Positions 57,876 to 60,204 of a stretch of 60,204 nucleotides of DNA are shown one piece after another. Positions within the stretch are counted from its first letter, which is position 1, and the number at the start of each line of letters is the position of its first letter. A program made the translations under genes and the position numbers. This DNA comes from Phytophthora quininea (Eukaryota; Oomycota; Peronosporomycetes; Peronosporales; Peronosporaceae), in contig JAAVTG010000050.1 in the NCBI GenBank assembly GCA_011947345.1, forward strand, positions 1 to 60,204, written 5' to 3'. A model generated the notes under the pieces. It saw only the letters and a list, made by a program, of their open reading frames with translations, ran no database searches and had not been told where the DNA came from.

Positions 57876-58911
57876 TCACGTACTCTTGGTTGCTGTCACG
57901 GATCGTTTAGCAGAGGCGGCTTTACTCCGCAGTCCTCGCAAGAATTCTTTACGGGACTGCTTGTCACTATAGTATTCTGATTTTCCACCCTCCCAATTGC
58001 CATCGTTTCCGTGCAAACTCTGAGCTCCATCCTCCGCAATATCTCCATCATCTCCATACGACAACGTCTCCATCTCGTGAGCGAGCAAGAAACCACGAAT
58101 TTCATCCATCTGTCCTCGTTCAGTAGTAAATCCAGTCCTTGGTTCTCCCATTTGTTCCGCATTATTAAAAGCACGAACAAACTTCTTCGACGGGTTGGGC
58201 AGCACTCTTGTGCCCACAGCAGCAGCAGCAGTATCCACGACAGTAATCACCGGTACGAGCGCCGTCTTGTGCGGGAAATAGTTACACTGCTCCGATACAT
58301 TCACCGACACCTTTGTCACCTCCACTCGGCAGCCAGGACGTTGCAGATCCAGCTCTCTGGCCAAGTACCCGGAGATCCTCGCTCCCTTATTGCAGTGCTT
58401 CAATGCAACGTCCAGAAACTCGTGCCACCTCGACCTATCAGTAACAAAACCTCCATCAGTAAATGCCTTTTTAATAATAACGTTGCAATATGTTAACGCA
58501 CCGGTTGCTGGAGCTACTGTCTTCTGCTTGGTCGCTGAGCTCTGGTAGTGGGTAATCGTCGAAGAAGATGCAGTCGAAGGTGCCCAAGGATTGCAGTGTC
58601 TGTTGCCACGTTCCTGCCACGATCTCCACATTGTGGTGCGTGGCTGCGAAGTGCTGCAAACGCTGCAGCGTCTCCCGGTCGCACTCAATGACGCTGTGGC
58701 TTCTGGGCCCGAACGTTTGGATGTGCGTGGCCGAATAGCCCAAGCCAAAGCCGATCTCCAGCACACGGTCGGTCAGTCGGATGCGCAGCGCCTCCACTGC
58801 CAGTTGCATGTAGCGCTGCTCCCACTGCATCATCACCTGCTGCCCCAGCGAGCTGTAAAGCGCCTCGTTCCCGGCCGTGTCGACCCCATAGAAGTTGCCT
58901 TGCGTCGTCAT
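57876..58911 (-). CDS. GAMT-like SAM-dependent methyltransferase
   Basis: Class I methyltransferase. Motif I is DRVLEIGFGLGYSATHIQ (SAM binding), the acidic motif II is HSVIECDRETLQRL, and TFDCIFFDDYPLPE corresponds to the FD.I.YDTYPL signature of guanidinoacetate and arginine N-methyltransferase-like proteins. Substrate is uncertain because the second half (SRWHEFLDVALKHCNKGARI, CNYFPHKTALVPVITVVD) is only loosely like GAMT. An Asp/Glu-rich C-terminal extension (YGDDGDIAEDG) follows. One intron, 58501-58435 (67 nt, GTGCGT...GATAG), joins codons exactly as SSSNR|SRWHEF. Start at 58911 (MTTQGNFYGVDTAGNE); the next gene starts 240 bp away on the other strand. Cytosolic, by lack of a leader. Confidence 0.8.
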
Positions 58912-59151
58912 GGATACAAAATTACACTGAATGTAACCGGGTTACATTTTGCCGGTCAGCGGCTGGGATCCACACATAGTCCAGTCGAAAATGGTGCTCT
59001 TTGTCGGCGCTCTCCGCGTGGCGGGGCGACGAATTGTGACCACGCGCGGGGTATGGAAGCACGCAGCGTTCTCTACGCAATCCAGCGGTGGGTCTATCGC
59101 CTGCAGGTGACACTGGGAAGTTGTAGTAAAACTCACGTGTAGATTGTGTCA
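58912..59151. promoter_or_regulatory. 240-bp divergent promoter region
   Basis: Lies between the methyltransferase start (58911, minus) and the RCC1 gene start (59152, plus). No specific element identified. Confidence 0.35.
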
Positions 59152-60204
59152 ATGGAGGCAGTGTATACTTGGGGCAACGGCACGCTGGGGCAGCTGGGCC
59201 ACGGCGAAGTGGTCAAGTCTGGCATCCGTAACGCGTACGAGGAGCTGACACCCAAGCTACTGGAGGCGCTGGAGGGCAAAGGCGTGACACATCTCGAGTT
59301 TGGAGCGAGTCACAGTGCTGCCAGTAGGTTCTTAGTCTAGTTTCGGTGCCATTGATACTGGCGTGGGTATTGACTGTTGCGTCTTGCAGTTAATGAGGAC
59401 GGCAAGTTGTTTGTGTGGGGATCCAACGAGTACAGCAAGTTGGGGCTGGGGGTTTCTAGTGAGATGGAGACGCTGCCCCAGGAGGTGGAAGCGCTTAAAG
59501 GTATCAAGATTGTGGACGTGTCATGCGGCGACTACTTCACGGCGGCTGTGGACGCTGATGGCAAGATGTACTCGTGGGGCTGGGGAGGTTCCACCATGAA
59601 AGGTGCGGGCGGTTTGGGCCACGCTGGCGGCAAGGACGAGCCCACGCCGAGACTGCTGAAGACTTTGGTGGATCAGGGCGTCCCCATCGCCACCGTCGAG
59701 TGCGGCGAGTTCCACACCGTGGCACTCACCAAGGACGGCGAGATCTGGGCTTGGGGTAACGGAGAGTACGGCCGTTTGGGCAATGGAGAGTCCGACACGT
59801 GCGAGGTGCCTGAGCCCATCGAGTTCTTCTCCAAGGACAACGTGGTAGGTATCGCTGCTGGTCGGGATTTTTCCTTCGCGCTGACGGACAAGGGAGAGCT
59901 GTATAGCTGGGGCGGCAACAGTCGTACGTGTGGCATTGCTGAGGATTGAGTAGGAGAAGTAAACTTGGCTGATTCGTGTTGGCTTTTGACAGAGAACCAG
60001 CTTGGTATTGGCGGCGGTCTGGCCATGGACGTCTACAACATTGAGTCCATTCCGGTGCTAGTTGAAGCATTCAATGGCTTGCAGGTCAAGCAGATTGCTG
60101 CTGGTTACGACCACGCCGCAGCTGTGACGGAGGACGGACGTCTGTACATGTGGGGCGCCAAAATCTGGATCGAGCCGCGCGAGATGACGGCCGTTAACGA
60201 GCAC
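59152..60204 (+). CDS. RCC1-repeat protein, 3' partial
   Basis: A seven-bladed propeller type repeat family. Blades seen: VYTWGNGTLGQLGHGEVVKS, KLFVWGSNEYSKLGLGVSSE, KMYSWGWGG..GGLGHAGGK, EIWAWGNGEYGRLGNGES, ELYSWGGN..NQLGIGGGLA and RLYMWGAKIW, each followed by a 'V..I.CG..HT.A.T..G' strand such as VECGEFHTVALTKDGE. RCC1 itself is the Ran exchange factor in the nucleus, but many RCC1-repeat proteins do other jobs, so I name only the fold. Introns 59324-59389 (66 nt) and 59921-59992 (72 nt), GT-AG, keep the frame. Start at 59152 (MEAVYTWGNG). It runs off the right edge with further blades expected. Confidence 0.87.

Noticed and set aside
57691..57972. 93-codon plus-strand frame next to the methyltransferase
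   Set aside because: Overlaps the methyltransferase C-terminus antisense, has no domain and no family resemblance.

Overview
The window looks like a piece of an oomycete nuclear genome, most like Phytophthora or a relative. The clues are compact GT-AG introns of about 57-72 nt, short intergenic gaps, a large ankyrin-repeat family, tandem saposin-B secreted proteins, a Cys/His 'HGGG' zinc-finger protein and a young Ty3/Gypsy element. I see no rRNA, tRNA, CRISPR or prokaryotic operon signal.

Layout. 1-4.5 kb: plus-strand ankyrin array (5' end outside the window) and a broken ankyrin tail. 4.6-9.4 kb: a seven-helix membrane protein (minus), a decayed transposase-like relic (minus) and a C3H-motif protein (plus). 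9.5-18.6 kb: two long minus-strand ankyrin genes, a decayed third copy and an inverted fragment. 18.6-23.9 kb: two conserved cytoskeletal/trafficking genes on minus, a CKK-domain (CAMSAP-type) microtubule protein and CCDC93. 24.0-37.0 kb: a complete 13.0-kb LTR retrotransposon with two 529-bp LTRs (one mismatch seen) and a 4-bp target duplication. Besides gag and pol it carries an antisense gene and a sense multi-membrane-span gene between pol and the 3' LTR. 37.0-40.3 kb: a kinesin remnant and GC-rich sequence without a supported gene. 40.3-45.8 kb: seven-repeat zinc-finger protein (plus), small unknown gene (minus), inositol polyphosphate kinase (minus) and a MAT2B/RmlD-type reductase (plus). 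45.9-57.3 kb: an 11-domain saposin protein and three tandem paralogues of an unknown secreted protein family (all minus; the first is decayed). 57.9-60.2 kb: a GAMT-like methyltransferase (minus) divergent from an RCC1-repeat protein (plus, runs off the end).

Two things stand out. First, a GAAC-centred motif (GGAACGGT, AGAACGGT, GGAACGCT, GGAACACT and reverse complements) is scattered very densely over the whole retrotransposon, in both orientations and all three reading frames, and forms a perfect 8-2-8 palindrome in each LTR. Together with the antisense gene, whose product carries a basic nuclear-localisation-like motif, this could be a self-recognition or anti-silencing system; that link is inference. 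Second, almost every long gene is broken by apparent one-base losses, mostly at short homopolymers, including otherwise intact conserved genes. Many frameshifts may therefore be consensus errors rather than pseudogenisation. Coordinates below span such breaks when both sides clearly belong to one gene.
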